64,000 nt of DNA from assembly GCA_947500415.1 (NCBI GenBank), contig CANMRT010000001.1, positions 1,452,982-1,516,981 of the forward strand. Direction: 5' to 3'. The notes under the pieces were generated by a model. The model did not search any database. It was not told the origin of the DNA and was given only the letters and a program-made list of their open reading frames with translations. The position numbers were made by a program, and so were the translations under genes. Every line of letters begins with the position of its first letter. Position 1 is the stretch's first letter. The DNA comes from an uncultured Roseicyclus sp. (GTDB taxonomy: Bacteria > Pseudomonadota > Alphaproteobacteria > Rhodobacterales > Rhodobacteraceae). This document shows, piece after piece, positions 18,094-28,058 of the stretch.

Positions 18094-19260
18094 TCATTGC
18101 ACGGAAAGCAGTCCGGTCCCGTGTCGTGACAGTCGTTCGACCCCGCCTTCGCGCACCAGCACCGTGTGGCCAAGCGTCATGGCAAGGCCCGCGTCGCTGT
18201 CCATCACGATCATATGCAGAAAGAACGCCTGATTTTCCTGCATGATCTGGGGGTTGCCCTCATAAAACATCGGGAATTCCACCCAGATCGGATTGTAGGC
18301 AATGCCCATCCCGTATCCGCAGGCCTGAAGGCGGGCGTGGCCGAGGCCGCGTTTGTCGAACACTTCTGCGTGGGCGGTGTAGACCTCAGACATTGGCGCG
18401 CCGGGGCGGATGGCAGCCTCGCAGGCCTCAAGCGTTTCATCGCAGGCAGCGTGCATCGCGCGTTGCTGGTCCGAAACTTCGCCGACCACGATCGTGCGCA
18501 TCGCGGCAGCATGGTAACGCGCAGCGGAACCGGACCATTCGAGCGTCAGTTGATCATTGGCGTCCAACCGTCTGCGCCCCGCGAAGGAACGACAGAGGAG
18601 CGCGTTGGGACCGGAGCCGATGACGGTTTCGTTGCCCGCAGGCTCGCCCCCCATCGACAGGATGGCGCCTTGCATTGCGGCGTGGATGTCGCCCTCATAT
18701 GCGCCCGGAGTGGTGGTTTCCAGGGCCGCATCAAGCGCGGCATCGGTCATCTGCGCTGCCTGGCGGATCATTGAAACTTCAGCGTCGGATTTCACCCGGC
18801 GCAGCCCTGCGATTAGCTCGGAGGCGTCGGTCAACCCAGGCACGGCGTCTGAGACCGCAAGCCCATTGGCGTGGGTCAGCCCGGCGGTGCGTGTCTCCCA
18901 GCCGATGCGTTTGCTGCTAAGCCCGAGGGTGCCGAGGAGGGCGGCTAGGTCACGTGCGGGGTTTGCACCCTGATGCTCGGGCCAGATGTGGATACGGTCG
19001 TGTGGAATGACAGAGGTATTCTGCGCCTGTCGCAGGTCGGGCAGGCGGGTCAGCAAGTCGATGCGCCCGTTGGCATCCAGCACCATCGCTTGAAACATGG
19101 CGAAACCAAAGGTGTCATACCCCGTTAGCCAGACCATACTTTCGGGGGCGAAAATCAGAAGGGCGTCGAGGCCGCGCTCACGCAGGGCGGCAGCGGCCCG
19201 TGCTTGTCGATCGGCGTATTCAGTGTCGGAGAATAGCGGTGGATTGGCTTCAAAGATCAT
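18094..19260 (-). CDS. M24 family Xaa-Pro peptidase
   Basis: Creatinase-type N domain and pita-bread fold motifs. Confidence 0.9.
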   Translation of the reverse strand: MIFEANPPLFSDTEYADRQARAAAALRERGLDALLIFAPESMVWLTGYDTFGFAMFQAMVLDANGRIDLLTRLPDLRQAQNTSVIPHDRIHIWPEHQGANPARDLAALLGTLGLSSKRIGWETRTAGLTHANGLAVSDAVPGLTDASELIAGLRRVKSDAEVSMIRQAAQMTDAALDAALETTTPGAYEGDIHAAMQGAILSMGGEPAGNETVIGSGPNALLCRSFAGRRRLDANDQLTLEWSGSAARYHAAAMRTIVVGEVSDQQRAMHAACDETLEACEAAIRPGAPMSEVYTAHAEVFDKRGLGHARLQACGYGMGIAYNPIWVEFPMFYEGNPQIMQENQAFFLHMIVMDSDAGLAMTLGHTVLVREGGVERLSRHGTGLLSVQ

Positions 19261-20445
19261 CTATTTCCCAAGCTCCCGCATCCCGCGATCAATCCCTTCG
19301 AGCGTCATCGGCACCATGCGACCCTCGAAAATTTCGTCGATCATCTGCGTCGATTGCGTGTAACGCCAGTGCCGCTCCGGTGTCGGGTTGATCCAAAGAT
19401 GGTCGGGCCATTGCGTTCGAGCGCGTTGCAGCCAGGTGCTGCCGGCTTCCTCGTTCCAATGCTCATTCGCGCCGCCTGGGAAGGCGATCTCATAGGGCGA
19501 CATCGCCGCGTCCCCCACGAAGATGCATTTGTAGTCTGAGCCGTAGGTGTTCATCACCTCGAAGGTCGGGATTTGCTCGGACCACCGGCGGCGGTTGTCG
19601 CGCCAGACGGCCTCATAAAGGCAATTGTGGAAGTAGTAGTATTCGAGGTGTTTGAATTCGGCTTTGGCGGCGGAGAACAGTTCTTCGACGACCTTCACGT
19701 GATCGTCCATTGAGCCGCCCACGTCGAGGAACAGGATCACTTTCACCGCATTGCGGCGTTCGGGGCGGGTCTTCACATCCAGCCAGCCTTGTTCGGCGGT
19801 GGCACGGATAGTGCCGTCGAGGTCGAGCTCTTCCGCGGCCCCATCGCGGGCCCATTGGCGCAGGCGTTTGAGGGCGACCTTGATGTTGCGGGTGCCCAGT
19901 TCCACATCGCCGTCGAGGTTCTTGAATTCGCGTTGGTCCCAGACCTTCACCGCGCGTCTATGGCGCGATTCATCCTGCCCGATGCGGACACCTTCGGGGT
20001 TGTAGCCATACGCGCCAAAAGGGGAGGTGCCAGCGGTGCCGATCCATTTTGAGCCGCCCTGATGGCGTTTTTCCTGTTCCTTCAGGCGCTCGCGCAGGGT
20101 CTCCATCAGTTTGTCGAACCCGCCAAGTGCTTCAATTTCCGCGCGCTCTTCCTCGGACAGGTGCTTTTCGGCCAGCTTCTCCAGCCACTCGTGCGGGATT
20201 TCGGTCGCTTCCATCACGTCGTCCATGGTGATGGCCTCCAGCCCGCCGAAGGCATGGGCGAAGGCTTGGTCGAAGCGGTCGAGGTGGCGTTCGTCCTTCA
20301 CCATCGCTGTGCGGGCGAGGTAGTAGAAGCCATCAACGTCATAGGTCACGAGGCCGCGCGACATGCCTTCAAGGAACGCGAGGTATTCACGCAAGGAAAC
20401 GGGGATGCGGGCGGTACGAAGGGTCTCGAAAAACGGCAGGAACAT
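19261..20445 (-). CDS. VWA-domain protein (CoxE-like)
   Basis: VILFLDVGGSMDDHVKVVEELFSAAKAEFKHLEYYYFHNCLYE. Confidence 0.92.
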   Translation of the reverse strand: MFLPFFETLRTARIPVSLREYLAFLEGMSRGLVTYDVDGFYYLARTAMVKDERHLDRFDQAFAHAFGGLEAITMDDVMEATEIPHEWLEKLAEKHLSEEERAEIEALGGFDKLMETLRERLKEQEKRHQGGSKWIGTAGTSPFGAYGYNPEGVRIGQDESRHRRAVKVWDQREFKNLDGDVELGTRNIKVALKRLRQWARDGAAEELDLDGTIRATAEQGWLDVKTRPERRNAVKVILFLDVGGSMDDHVKVVEELFSAAKAEFKHLEYYYFHNCLYEAVWRDNRRRWSEQIPTFEVMNTYGSDYKCIFVGDAAMSPYEIAFPGGANEHWNEEAGSTWLQRARTQWPDHLWINPTPERHWRYTQSTQMIDEIFEGRMVPMTLEGIDRGMRELGK

Positions 20446-20547
20446 GGGCGTTTTCTAGCCTGTGAAACGGCCCGCGTCGAATAGGGAATTTGGGTGCGTT
20501 CAGCGAGTGCAAAACAGAACGGTTGCAAGGAGCGCGTGAGGTGACGC

Positions 20548-20712
20548 CTACGTCGGCGCCGGGACGATCAACATGACGATGGTGCCCATCAAAAACCCGA
20601 TCAGCGCGAAGACCGCCGCCCATTGTGCGATGTCCTGAAAGTTACCCTTGCGTCGCCAGGCCAGCAAAGCGCCAACGACAAGGCCAATGCCTGCCCCGAT
20701 GAAATTCAGCAT
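20548..20712 (-). CDS. 54-aa two-TM membrane protein (not in supplied ORF track)
   Basis: Manual translation: MLNFIGAGIGLVVGALLAWRRKGNFQDIAQWAAVFALIGFLMGTIVMLIVPAPT. Confidence 0.7.
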   Translation of the reverse strand: MLNFIGAGIGLVVGALLAWRRKGNFQDIAQWAAVFALIGFLMGTIVMLIVPAPT

Positions 20713-20730
20713 GATCCGTTCCGGTATGGT

Positions 20731-22101
20731 TTACGAGCGACCCGGCGACAATGCCGCCACTTCCGTCAGGCGTGCGCCAACGGCCGCCTGACCGCCGAAG
20801 CCATACCGGCCCCAGGCGAGGCTGTCGAGACGCACGGTCCGTGCCTCGGACGCGCGGCCTGCATCTTCCAGCGCTTCTGCGCGGATCATCAGAAGCGTCG
20901 ACAGGAGCGAGGCGTTTTGTGCCCGCGTGGCTGCTGGCATAGCCCGGGCCGTCAGGCTCAGCGCCTGATCGGTTTGCCCGGCGCTCAACGCGAAGGCCGC
21001 AAGTTGCATGTCCACATGGGCAGAATGAATGCCGCCAGGGGCCACGCGATCGAAGATGCCGGAGGCCTGTTGGAACGCCTGGATAGAGGCCTCCACATCG
21101 CGGCTGAGGGTCAAACGGCCAAGCGCGAAGTAAGCGAAGGCCAGCCGAGTGTCGGACCAGTTTTGTTGCTGAGCCAGACGAACGGCCCGTTCGGCGGCTT
21201 GAATGCGCGCGCTGTCGGACGACCCCGGCCCAAGGGCCGTCTCAATCGCGGTAATCCACGGTCGCGGTGTCTGCGATCCGCGTCCGCCGCCGACGGCCGA
21301 ACCACCACGCGGGTTCAGACGTGACAGGATCGCGGGAAGGCGCGCCGCCACCTCACCCCGTGACATGCCCGATTGCAGCGCATCATCGTAGTAGGTGCGC
21401 AGGATAAGCATGTCGAAACCGGTTAGTACGGCGTTGAAATTGTCGTCGTTGAAGACGCTATCGGGCAAGCGGTAGAGGTCATTGAGCGGGCCGAGCGCCT
21501 GGGCAATTTCCTCATGCAGGCAATCGCGCATCTCTTGGGGTGAGACGTCAGAAGGGATGAAAACCGCAACCCGTTCGCGGGTGTCCAAGGTGGTCCAATC
21601 CAACGTGCCGCCCGAGCGGTTGCGCCGGAACTCCGCCCAAGAGCTGACCCGTGGCACCACGAAACAAGCGGCCTGCGGCACAACACGCTGCATCCGGGCG
21701 CGGGGCATCGTCTCGATGGTGATCGAAGCGCCGGAGGAGACACGGCTGATGGAAATTCCCGCTTCACCGCGCAGGCGCACGAGCAGTTGATCGAGATCCG
21801 CGCTCATCGAAGGGGGCACAGTGCCGGTGATGGCCACGGTCACGGGCCCCTCGAACCGGCTGAGGTTCTCGATCACACGTCCCGATTCCATCTGAAAGCT
21901 GAGGTCTAGGAAATCGGCAGCGATGGATGTGTTTGACCGCGTAGGCCCCGGAACACGGGCTTGGCCAAAGGTGTTCATCGGCGGCAGGTCCGCCGGAAGG
22001 GCGGCTGCGCGCCGCTCAGCGACATCGGCACCGGTCGTGGGCGCACACGCGGCGAGGGCCAAGGCAAATACAGGCGCAACAAGGGTCAGGATACGGGACA
22101 A
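20731..22101 (-). CDS. DUF2927-like lipoprotein
   Basis: Lipobox ALALAACAPT; CLHEEIAQALGPLNDLYRLPDSVFNDDN motif. Confidence 0.85.
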   Translation of the reverse strand: MSRILTLVAPVFALALAACAPTTGADVAERRAAALPADLPPMNTFGQARVPGPTRSNTSIAADFLDLSFQMESGRVIENLSRFEGPVTVAITGTVPPSMSADLDQLLVRLRGEAGISISRVSSGASITIETMPRARMQRVVPQAACFVVPRVSSWAEFRRNRSGGTLDWTTLDTRERVAVFIPSDVSPQEMRDCLHEEIAQALGPLNDLYRLPDSVFNDDNFNAVLTGFDMLILRTYYDDALQSGMSRGEVAARLPAILSRLNPRGGSAVGGGRGSQTPRPWITAIETALGPGSSDSARIQAAERAVRLAQQQNWSDTRLAFAYFALGRLTLSRDVEASIQAFQQASGIFDRVAPGGIHSAHVDMQLAAFALSAGQTDQALSLTARAMPAATRAQNASLLSTLLMIRAEALEDAGRASEARTVRLDSLAWGRYGFGGQAAVGARLTEVAALSPGRS

Positions 22102-22111
22102 ATCAGGCGCC

Positions 22112-22561
22112 TCATACTCGGGAATATTTCATAAAGTCAGTAGGTTGCGCTACGCGGTCGTAAAGCGTGCGCGCCGTGGTGTTCGACTGCCTAGTCATCC
22201 AATAGACCGTTCCGCGACCGGCCGCATCGGCATCGGCATAGACCTTCTCAATCAAGGCTCGACCCACACCGGAGCCGCGAACGCGGGGCAGGGCGTAGAG
22301 GTCTTGCAAGTAAGTCACATCCTCGGCCCGCCACGTATGCGCATGCACGATGATCTGCACGAGCCCCATCAATCCGCCATCATCTTCGGCCACCCAGGCC
22401 TGCATCGCGGTGTTTTCAGGGTCGGTGAGCCGATCAAAAAGCCCATCATCATGGGATGCGTCGATCTCAGCGCTGTAGAAATCCAGATACCCACGCCAAA
22501 GCACGCCCCATTGGGACCGATCCCGCCGCCCGAGGGGGCGGATATCGAAAGCTTTGGTCAA
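22112..22561 (-). CDS. GNAT-family N-acetyltransferase
   Basis: LYALPRVRGSGVGRALIEKVYADADAAG. Confidence 0.9.
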   Translation of the reverse strand: MTKAFDIRPLGRRDRSQWGVLWRGYLDFYSAEIDASHDDGLFDRLTDPENTAMQAWVAEDDGGLMGLVQIIVHAHTWRAEDVTYLQDLYALPRVRGSGVGRALIEKVYADADAAGRGTVYWMTRQSNTTARTLYDRVAQPTDFMKYSRV

Positions 22562-22716
22562 ATTGCGGCTACCTTGATCCAGGGTGCGGCGATGGGTGTT
22601 TCACTACGCACGATGCCGCTGGATTATGGCAGGAATCGGGCAACGTGGTAGTGGGTGGGTCGCTTTTTGCGCGCAGGTTGTGGCGCGCGCGCCATGGGCA
22701 TCGGCAAAAGCCCGCC

Positions 22717-23556
22717 TCAGCGCTGTCCGCGCGCCATGAAAGCCAGCCGTTCAAACAGTGCCACGTCCTGCTCATTCTTCAAAAGCGCACCATGTAGCTT
22801 CGGCAAGGCATTGGCCCCGTCACGACGCAGATCTTCTGGCGAGAGATCTTCGGCCAGCAGCAGCTTCAACCAATCAAGCACTTCCGAGGTAGAAGGCTTT
22901 TTCTTCAACCCCTGTTGCTCCCGGATCTCGTAGAATTGGGTCAACGCGGCGGTCAAAAGGTCTTGTTTGATTTTCGGATGATGGACCTCAACGATTTTGC
23001 GCATCACATCGGCGTCGGGGAAACGGATGTAGTGGAAGAAGCAGCGCCGCAGGAAAGCGTCAGGCAGCTCTTTTTCGTTGTTGGATGTGATGATGACGAT
23101 GGGGCGGACCTTGGCGCTGATCGTCTCGCCCGTCTCGTAGACGAAGAACTCCATACGATCGAGTTCCTGCAGCAAGTCGTTCGGGAATTCGATGTCGGCC
23201 TTGTCGACTTCATCAATCAGGAGGACGCATTTCCCCTCAGCCTCAAACGCCTGCCAAAGCTTGCCCTTGCGGATGTAGTTCTTGACGTCGTGCACACGCT
23301 CCTCACCCAACTGACTGTCGCGCAAGCGGGAGACGGCGTCATATTCATAAAGCCCCTGCTGGGCGCGGGTGGTGGATTTCACGTGCCATTCGATGATCGG
23401 GAGGCCAAGGCTTTGAGCAACCTGGCGCGCGAGTTCCGTCTTGCCGGTACCGGGTTCACCTTTCACCAGAAGCGGGCGTTCCAACGTGACGGCGGCATTT
23501 ACCGCAACAGTCAGATCGTCGGTGGCAACATAATCCTCGGTGCCCTGAAACTGCAT
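22717..23556 (-). CDS. MoxR family AAA ATPase
   Basis: Walker A GEPGTGKTELA, Walker B VLLIDEVDKAD. Confidence 0.94.
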   Translation of the reverse strand: MQFQGTEDYVATDDLTVAVNAAVTLERPLLVKGEPGTGKTELARQVAQSLGLPIIEWHVKSTTRAQQGLYEYDAVSRLRDSQLGEERVHDVKNYIRKGKLWQAFEAEGKCVLLIDEVDKADIEFPNDLLQELDRMEFFVYETGETISAKVRPIVIITSNNEKELPDAFLRRCFFHYIRFPDADVMRKIVEVHHPKIKQDLLTAALTQFYEIREQQGLKKKPSTSEVLDWLKLLLAEDLSPEDLRRDGANALPKLHGALLKNEQDVALFERLAFMARGQR

Positions 23557-23827
23557 GACCTATTCCCCACGTGTGAGTTGCGCAAATTCAGGTATTCGCC
23601 GCCGCACGGAAAGGCAAGGCGACGGGGTTTTTCACGGAACCGGCTGTTTTTGCCCAAGATTGCAGCCAATCGGGCGTTCAACCAAAATTCATTTCGTCTG
23701 AAACGAGATTCGGGCTTATCGATGCGTGACAAACCGGCCCGGCTTGTGTAATCGACGCGCCAAGGGCTGCATGGACTGGCAAAGGTTAGACACCATGAAC
23801 GACACCAGCCCCGTTGAGGGGAGCACG

Positions 23828-24250
23828 ATGAAAGCAGAGATTTTCCTGCCGGACGATTACCGTCCTGCCGAGAACGAACCATTTATGAACGACAAGCAGC
23901 TGGAGTATTTCCGGCGCAAGTTGCTGAACTGGAAGAACGACCTTCTTGATGAAAGCCGTTCGACCGTCACCACCCTGCAAGATGGCACGCGCAACATTCC
24001 GGACGTCGCAGACCGCGCCTCGGAAGAGACCGACCGCGCGCTCGAACTGCGCACACGGGACCGCCAGCGTAAGCTGATCGCCAAGATCGACCAGGCGCTG
24101 CGCCGCGTGGAAGAAGGCGAATACGGCTACTGCGAAGTGACGGGTGAGCCGATTTCGCTGAAGCGCTTGGACGCCCGCCCGATCGCCACGATGAGCCTTG
24201 AGGCGCAAGAGCGCCACGAGCGCCGTGAAAAGGTCCACCGCGACGACTGA
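23828..24250 (+). CDS. dksA: RNA polymerase-binding transcription factor DksA
   Basis: ADRASEETDRALELRTRDRQRKLIAKIDQALRRVEEGEYGYCEVTGEPISLKRLDARP. Confidence 0.95.
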   Translation: MKAEIFLPDDYRPAENEPFMNDKQLEYFRRKLLNWKNDLLDESRSTVTTLQDGTRNIPDVADRASEETDRALELRTRDRQRKLIAKIDQALRRVEEGEYGYCEVTGEPISLKRLDARPIATMSLEAQERHERREKVHRDD

Positions 24251-24273
24251 CCGCTTGGTCACGGAAGCATTTG

Positions 24274-24302
24274 AAGGGCATCCCCAGCGGGTGCCCTTTT
24301 TC
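24274..24302 (+). terminator. Intrinsic terminator after dksA
   Basis: AAGGGCATCC-CCAGC-GGGTGCCCTTTTT. Confidence 0.75.
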
Positions 24303-24316
24303 ATTGGAGGTGGCCC

Positions 24317-25468
24317 TTGTTGATCGGAAAACCCATCACCGTGATCGGCGGCGGCATTGGCGGGCTGGCGGTGGCCTTGGCCTGCGCGCAGCGGGGCGCG
24401 TCCGTGACTGTGCTGGAGCAGGCGGCGGAGATTTCCGAGGTGGGGGCCGGCCTGCAGATTTCCCCCAATGGCTGGGTGGTGCTGGAGGCTTTGGGTGTCG
24501 CTGACCGGATTGCGGAAAATGCACCGCGTGCGACGGCCGTGCGCCTGCGCGATTTTCGCCGTGGGGCGGAGGTCTTTGCGATGAAGCTGTCGGGTCCGTT
24601 CCACCTGACGCACCGCGCGGATTTGATCGATGCTTTGCACGGCGCCTGCATTGAGGCCGGCGTCACCATCCGTCTGGGCATTCAAGTGACAGAGGTTGCG
24701 GTCGAAGACACCGAAACCACGCTGACGCTCGCGGACGGAAGCCCGGAAACCCACGGCCTGACACTCGCCGCCGACGGGATCAACTCCGCTGCCCGCCGTG
24801 TTCTGAACCCGAAAAGCCGCGCCTTCTTCACCGGTCAGGTTGCCTGGCGTGCCACGTTGCCCGGGGCCGATCTGCCGCCTGAAGCGCATGTTTTCATGGG
24901 GCCGGGCCGCCATTTGGTCCGCTACCCGCTGCGCGGTGGGGCGCTCACCAATATCGTGGCGGTCGAAGAGCGTGATAGTTGGGCTGCCGAGGGCTGGCAC
25001 CACGCAGATGACCCCAAGAACTTGCGCGCTGCTTTCACAGACTTCTGCCCAGAAATCAGGGATTTTCTGGCCGACGTTGAAGCCCCAAACCTATGGGGCC
25101 TGTACCGCCACTCCGTGGCGTCTAACTGGCACAGCGGTGCCTTGGCGCTTTTGGGCGACGCAGCCCATCCGACACTTCCGTTCCTGGCACAGGGCGCAAA
25201 CCTCGCGCTTGAAGACGCTTATACGCTGGCCCGCTTTCTTGGCGATGAGGCGGACACGTCCACGGCGCTTGCCTCATACCAGGCCGCCCGCAAACCCCGC
25301 GCCTTCAAGGTCATCGAGGCGGCAAACGATAATGCCACCAACTATCATCTGCGCCCGGGGCCATTCCGCTTCGCTGCGCACTCGGCATTGCGATTGGCTT
25401 CGCGCTATGCCCCTCACGTCGTCGCCAACCGCTACCGCTGGATCCACACCTACGATGTAACGCGCTGA
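24317..25468 (+). CDS. FAD-dependent aromatic monooxygenase (salicylate/3-hydroxybenzoate hydroxylase type)
   Basis: GGGIGGLAVALACAQRGASVTVLEQ, LLGDAAHPTLPFLAQGANLALEDAYTLA. Confidence 0.93.
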   Translation: MLIGKPITVIGGGIGGLAVALACAQRGASVTVLEQAAEISEVGAGLQISPNGWVVLEALGVADRIAENAPRATAVRLRDFRRGAEVFAMKLSGPFHLTHRADLIDALHGACIEAGVTIRLGIQVTEVAVEDTETTLTLADGSPETHGLTLAADGINSAARRVLNPKSRAFFTGQVAWRATLPGADLPPEAHVFMGPGRHLVRYPLRGGALTNIVAVEERDSWAAEGWHHADDPKNLRAAFTDFCPEIRDFLADVEAPNLWGLYRHSVASNWHSGALALLGDAAHPTLPFLAQGANLALEDAYTLARFLGDEADTSTALASYQAARKPRAFKVIEAANDNATNYHLRPGPFRFAAHSALRLASRYAPHVVANRYRWIHTYDVTR

Positions 25469-25505
25469 CGAAACCGCCCTTTGATGGGGGCGCATCCAAC
25501 TTAAA

Positions 25506-26246
25506 CTAGTCGAGGGAATAATCCGGCAGAGTGTCGAAGGCTTCGCGCAACTTCTGGCCCCAGCCTGAAGAGATTTCCGCAAAGAATGCATCCTCCGCGT
25601 CGATCCGCCGTTTAGCGCCGTGACGGAAGCTATCGGCCTCATAGAGATGAAGATCGAGGGGCATGCCGACGCTCAAATTCGCCTTGATGGTGGAATCGAA
25701 ACTCAGAAGCAGCAGCTTCACCGCCTCTTCAAACCGCATCTTGGGGTCATAGGCCCGCACTAGAATGGGCTTGCCGTATTTCGTTTCACCGATTTGGAAG
25801 AACGGCGTGTCATCGCAGGCCTCAACGAAATTGCCTTCTGGGTATACCAGAAACATCCGCGGCTCCCCGCCGCGCACTTGGCCGCCGAGGATGATGGTCG
25901 CTCCAAACGGGCTGTCGGCTTGCGGGCCTTCGCGACCGGATTGTTCCGAGATCACCTCGCGCAGGGTCTCGCCCACCAGCCGCGCCACTTGAAACATCGA
26001 GGGCGCTTCGAGAATCGACAAAACCCCGCGTTCATCGGCGGGCAGGGCGCGTTCGTTGAGCAGGCTGACGACGGCCTGGGTGGTGGCCAGATTGCCCGCC
26101 GTCATCATGGTGATGGAGCGTTCGCCCTCCACCTCCCACTGGAACATCTTCTTGAAAACACTGATATTATCGACGCCAGCATTGGTGCGGGTGTCCGACA
26201 TGAACACCAGCCCGCGATCAAGCTTCATTCCAACGCAATAGGTCAC
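25506..26246 (-). CDS. Proteasome-type peptidase (Anbu/BPH-like); GTG start
   Basis: VTYCVGMKLDRGLVFMSDTRTNAGVDNISVFKKMFQWE; DPKMRFEEAVKLLLLSFDSTIKANLSVG. Confidence 0.9.
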   Translation of the reverse strand: MTYCVGMKLDRGLVFMSDTRTNAGVDNISVFKKMFQWEVEGERSITMMTAGNLATTQAVVSLLNERALPADERGVLSILEAPSMFQVARLVGETLREVISEQSGREGPQADSPFGATIILGGQVRGGEPRMFLVYPEGNFVEACDDTPFFQIGETKYGKPILVRAYDPKMRFEEAVKLLLLSFDSTIKANLSVGMPLDLHLYEADSFRHGAKRRIDAEDAFFAEISSGWGQKLREAFDTLPDYSLD

Positions 26247-26301
26247 TGCGCGATCCCCCGAATGCCAGCGGTCATTGTTGTGCCGTCTGGTTAATTTCGG
26301 T

Positions 26302-27105
26302 TTACTGCTGCGCGACCTGAATGTCGACGGCCATCGCTTCGCCTTCCGCCCCGTAATGGAGCCCGGAAATCGGCGCGGCCTCGGCGTAGTCGAGCCCCGT
26401 CGCAACCCGCACGTAACGCGGATCAGGCGAGATGCCGTTGGACACATCGAAGCCCACCCATCCTAGGCCTGACACATGGGCCTCCGCCCAAGCGTGAGAG
26501 GCATCTTGGTGCACGCGGTCGTTCATCATCAGATAGCCCGAGACATAGCGCGCGGGATGCCCTAGCGCGCGGGCGGCGGACAGGAAGATATGCGTGTGGT
26601 CCTGGCAGACACCGGCGCCTTCCGCGATGGCATCTTCGGCAGAGGTTTCCGCCCCGGTACGCCCAATCTCATAGGGCACGGCCTCAAGTATACGCGCCGA
26701 CAGAGCGTGCAAGCGGGCAACATCCTCAGCTTGCTCTTCGGCCAGCCCGGCCACCAGCGCGCGCACGCGATTGCCGGCTTGGGTTAATTCGGTAGAGCGC
26801 TGGAAGTACCACAGAGGGGCGAAGCCGCCGTGTTTGCCGATCACGCCGGCGATGTCGTCGGTTTCCACCACACCTTCGCAGACCAGACGCACCTCATGCG
26901 CGTCCGGGTCCAACGACACAAGGCTTACCCGGTTCTGGTTCTGGTCCATGAACGCGGTTTCCACTTTGGCGCCATCGACTCTCATCTCCCATTCAACAAC
27001 GTTCTGGCCGTTGTGGGATTTGGGCGTCAGCCGCAGCTGTTGCAGCCCGTAGGCGGCAGGCGCGTCGAAGCGGTAGGTGGTGGTATGAAGGATCGAAAGT
27101 CGCAT
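26302..27105 (-). CDS. Transglutaminase-family protein
   Basis: GAGVCQDHTHIFLSAARALGHPARYVSGYLM; DASHAWAEAHVSGLGWVGFDVSNG. Confidence 0.93.
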   Translation of the reverse strand: MRLSILHTTTYRFDAPAAYGLQQLRLTPKSHNGQNVVEWEMRVDGAKVETAFMDQNQNRVSLVSLDPDAHEVRLVCEGVVETDDIAGVIGKHGGFAPLWYFQRSTELTQAGNRVRALVAGLAEEQAEDVARLHALSARILEAVPYEIGRTGAETSAEDAIAEGAGVCQDHTHIFLSAARALGHPARYVSGYLMMNDRVHQDASHAWAEAHVSGLGWVGFDVSNGISPDPRYVRVATGLDYAEAAPISGLHYGAEGEAMAVDIQVAQQ

Positions 27106-27112
27106 CAGTTCA

Positions 27113-28054
27113 TCACCCCAAAAACCTGTAGTCTTGTTCGATCTGCCCGCCCAAATGACCCAGATCGTTCATGATCTCGGTCAGGAATTCGTGCAGACCC
27201 TCATCAAAGACGTCATCGATGGTGCCATGGCGCAGGCGCGCCTCCAGCACGTCCACCTGATCGTGGCACGCGTGGCGTGTGCCGTAGTTTTCTTCCAGAT
27301 AAGACAGATTCGATTTGATCTTGCGCGCGGCGAAGCGAAGGCTGCGCGGCATGCGTCCGTCGAAGATCAGGAACTCCGCGATGCCGCGTGGCGTGATTTC
27401 CCCCTGCGTCAACCAGCGGTAGGATCGTGCCCCCGCAACGGACCGCAGGATCGTCTCCCACTGCACATTGTCGAGGCTTGAGCCGATCTGCGTGACCGAC
27501 GGCAACAGGACGTAATACTTCACATCCAAGATGCGGGCTGTGTTGTCGGCGCGTTCCAGAAATGTGCCCAAACGGCAGAAATCGAAGATGTCATTGCGCA
27601 GCATCGTGCCGTGCATCGCCCCGCGCACTTGCGCGGAATGCTGGCGGATCTGGTTGAGCACCTCGGGCAGATGCTTCGGTGGTACGGGACGCGACAGCGT
27701 TTCTTTCAGGCCCATGTAGGCGTCGTTGATCGCCTCCCACACCTCGCGCGTCAACGCGGTACGGGTCAGACGTGCATTCTGGCGGGCGTTGGCAATGGCT
27801 GACAGCACAGAGGACGGATTGTCCTTGTCGCGCAGCAGGAAATCGATGGCTTGGGCCTGGTCGATCTCATCATATTTGGTGGCGTAGAGCTGATCGACGG
27901 CTGCGGTCTGCAGCACCGATTGCCATTCATCATCCGAGCCAGAGGGCCGGGTCAAAGCGATGCGAAAGCCGGTTTCAATGAGCCGCGCGGAATTCTCCGA
28001 GCGTTCGAGGTAACGGAAGAGCCAGAAGAGGCCACCTGCGGTTTTGCCTAACAT
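27113..28054 (-). CDS. Alpha-E domain protein (DUF403)
   Basis: MLGKTAGGLFWLFRYLERSENSARLIETGFRIAL start typical of alpha-E family. Confidence 0.93.
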   Translation of the reverse strand: MLGKTAGGLFWLFRYLERSENSARLIETGFRIALTRPSGSDDEWQSVLQTAAVDQLYATKYDEIDQAQAIDFLLRDKDNPSSVLSAIANARQNARLTRTALTREVWEAINDAYMGLKETLSRPVPPKHLPEVLNQIRQHSAQVRGAMHGTMLRNDIFDFCRLGTFLERADNTARILDVKYYVLLPSVTQIGSSLDNVQWETILRSVAGARSYRWLTQGEITPRGIAEFLIFDGRMPRSLRFAARKIKSNLSYLEENYGTRHACHDQVDVLEARLRHGTIDDVFDEGLHEFLTEIMNDLGHLGGQIEQDYRFLG

Positions 28055-28058
28055 GTGC

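Noticed and set aside
22915-23751. 278-aa plus-strand ORF
   Set aside because: Antisense to moxR; no domain.
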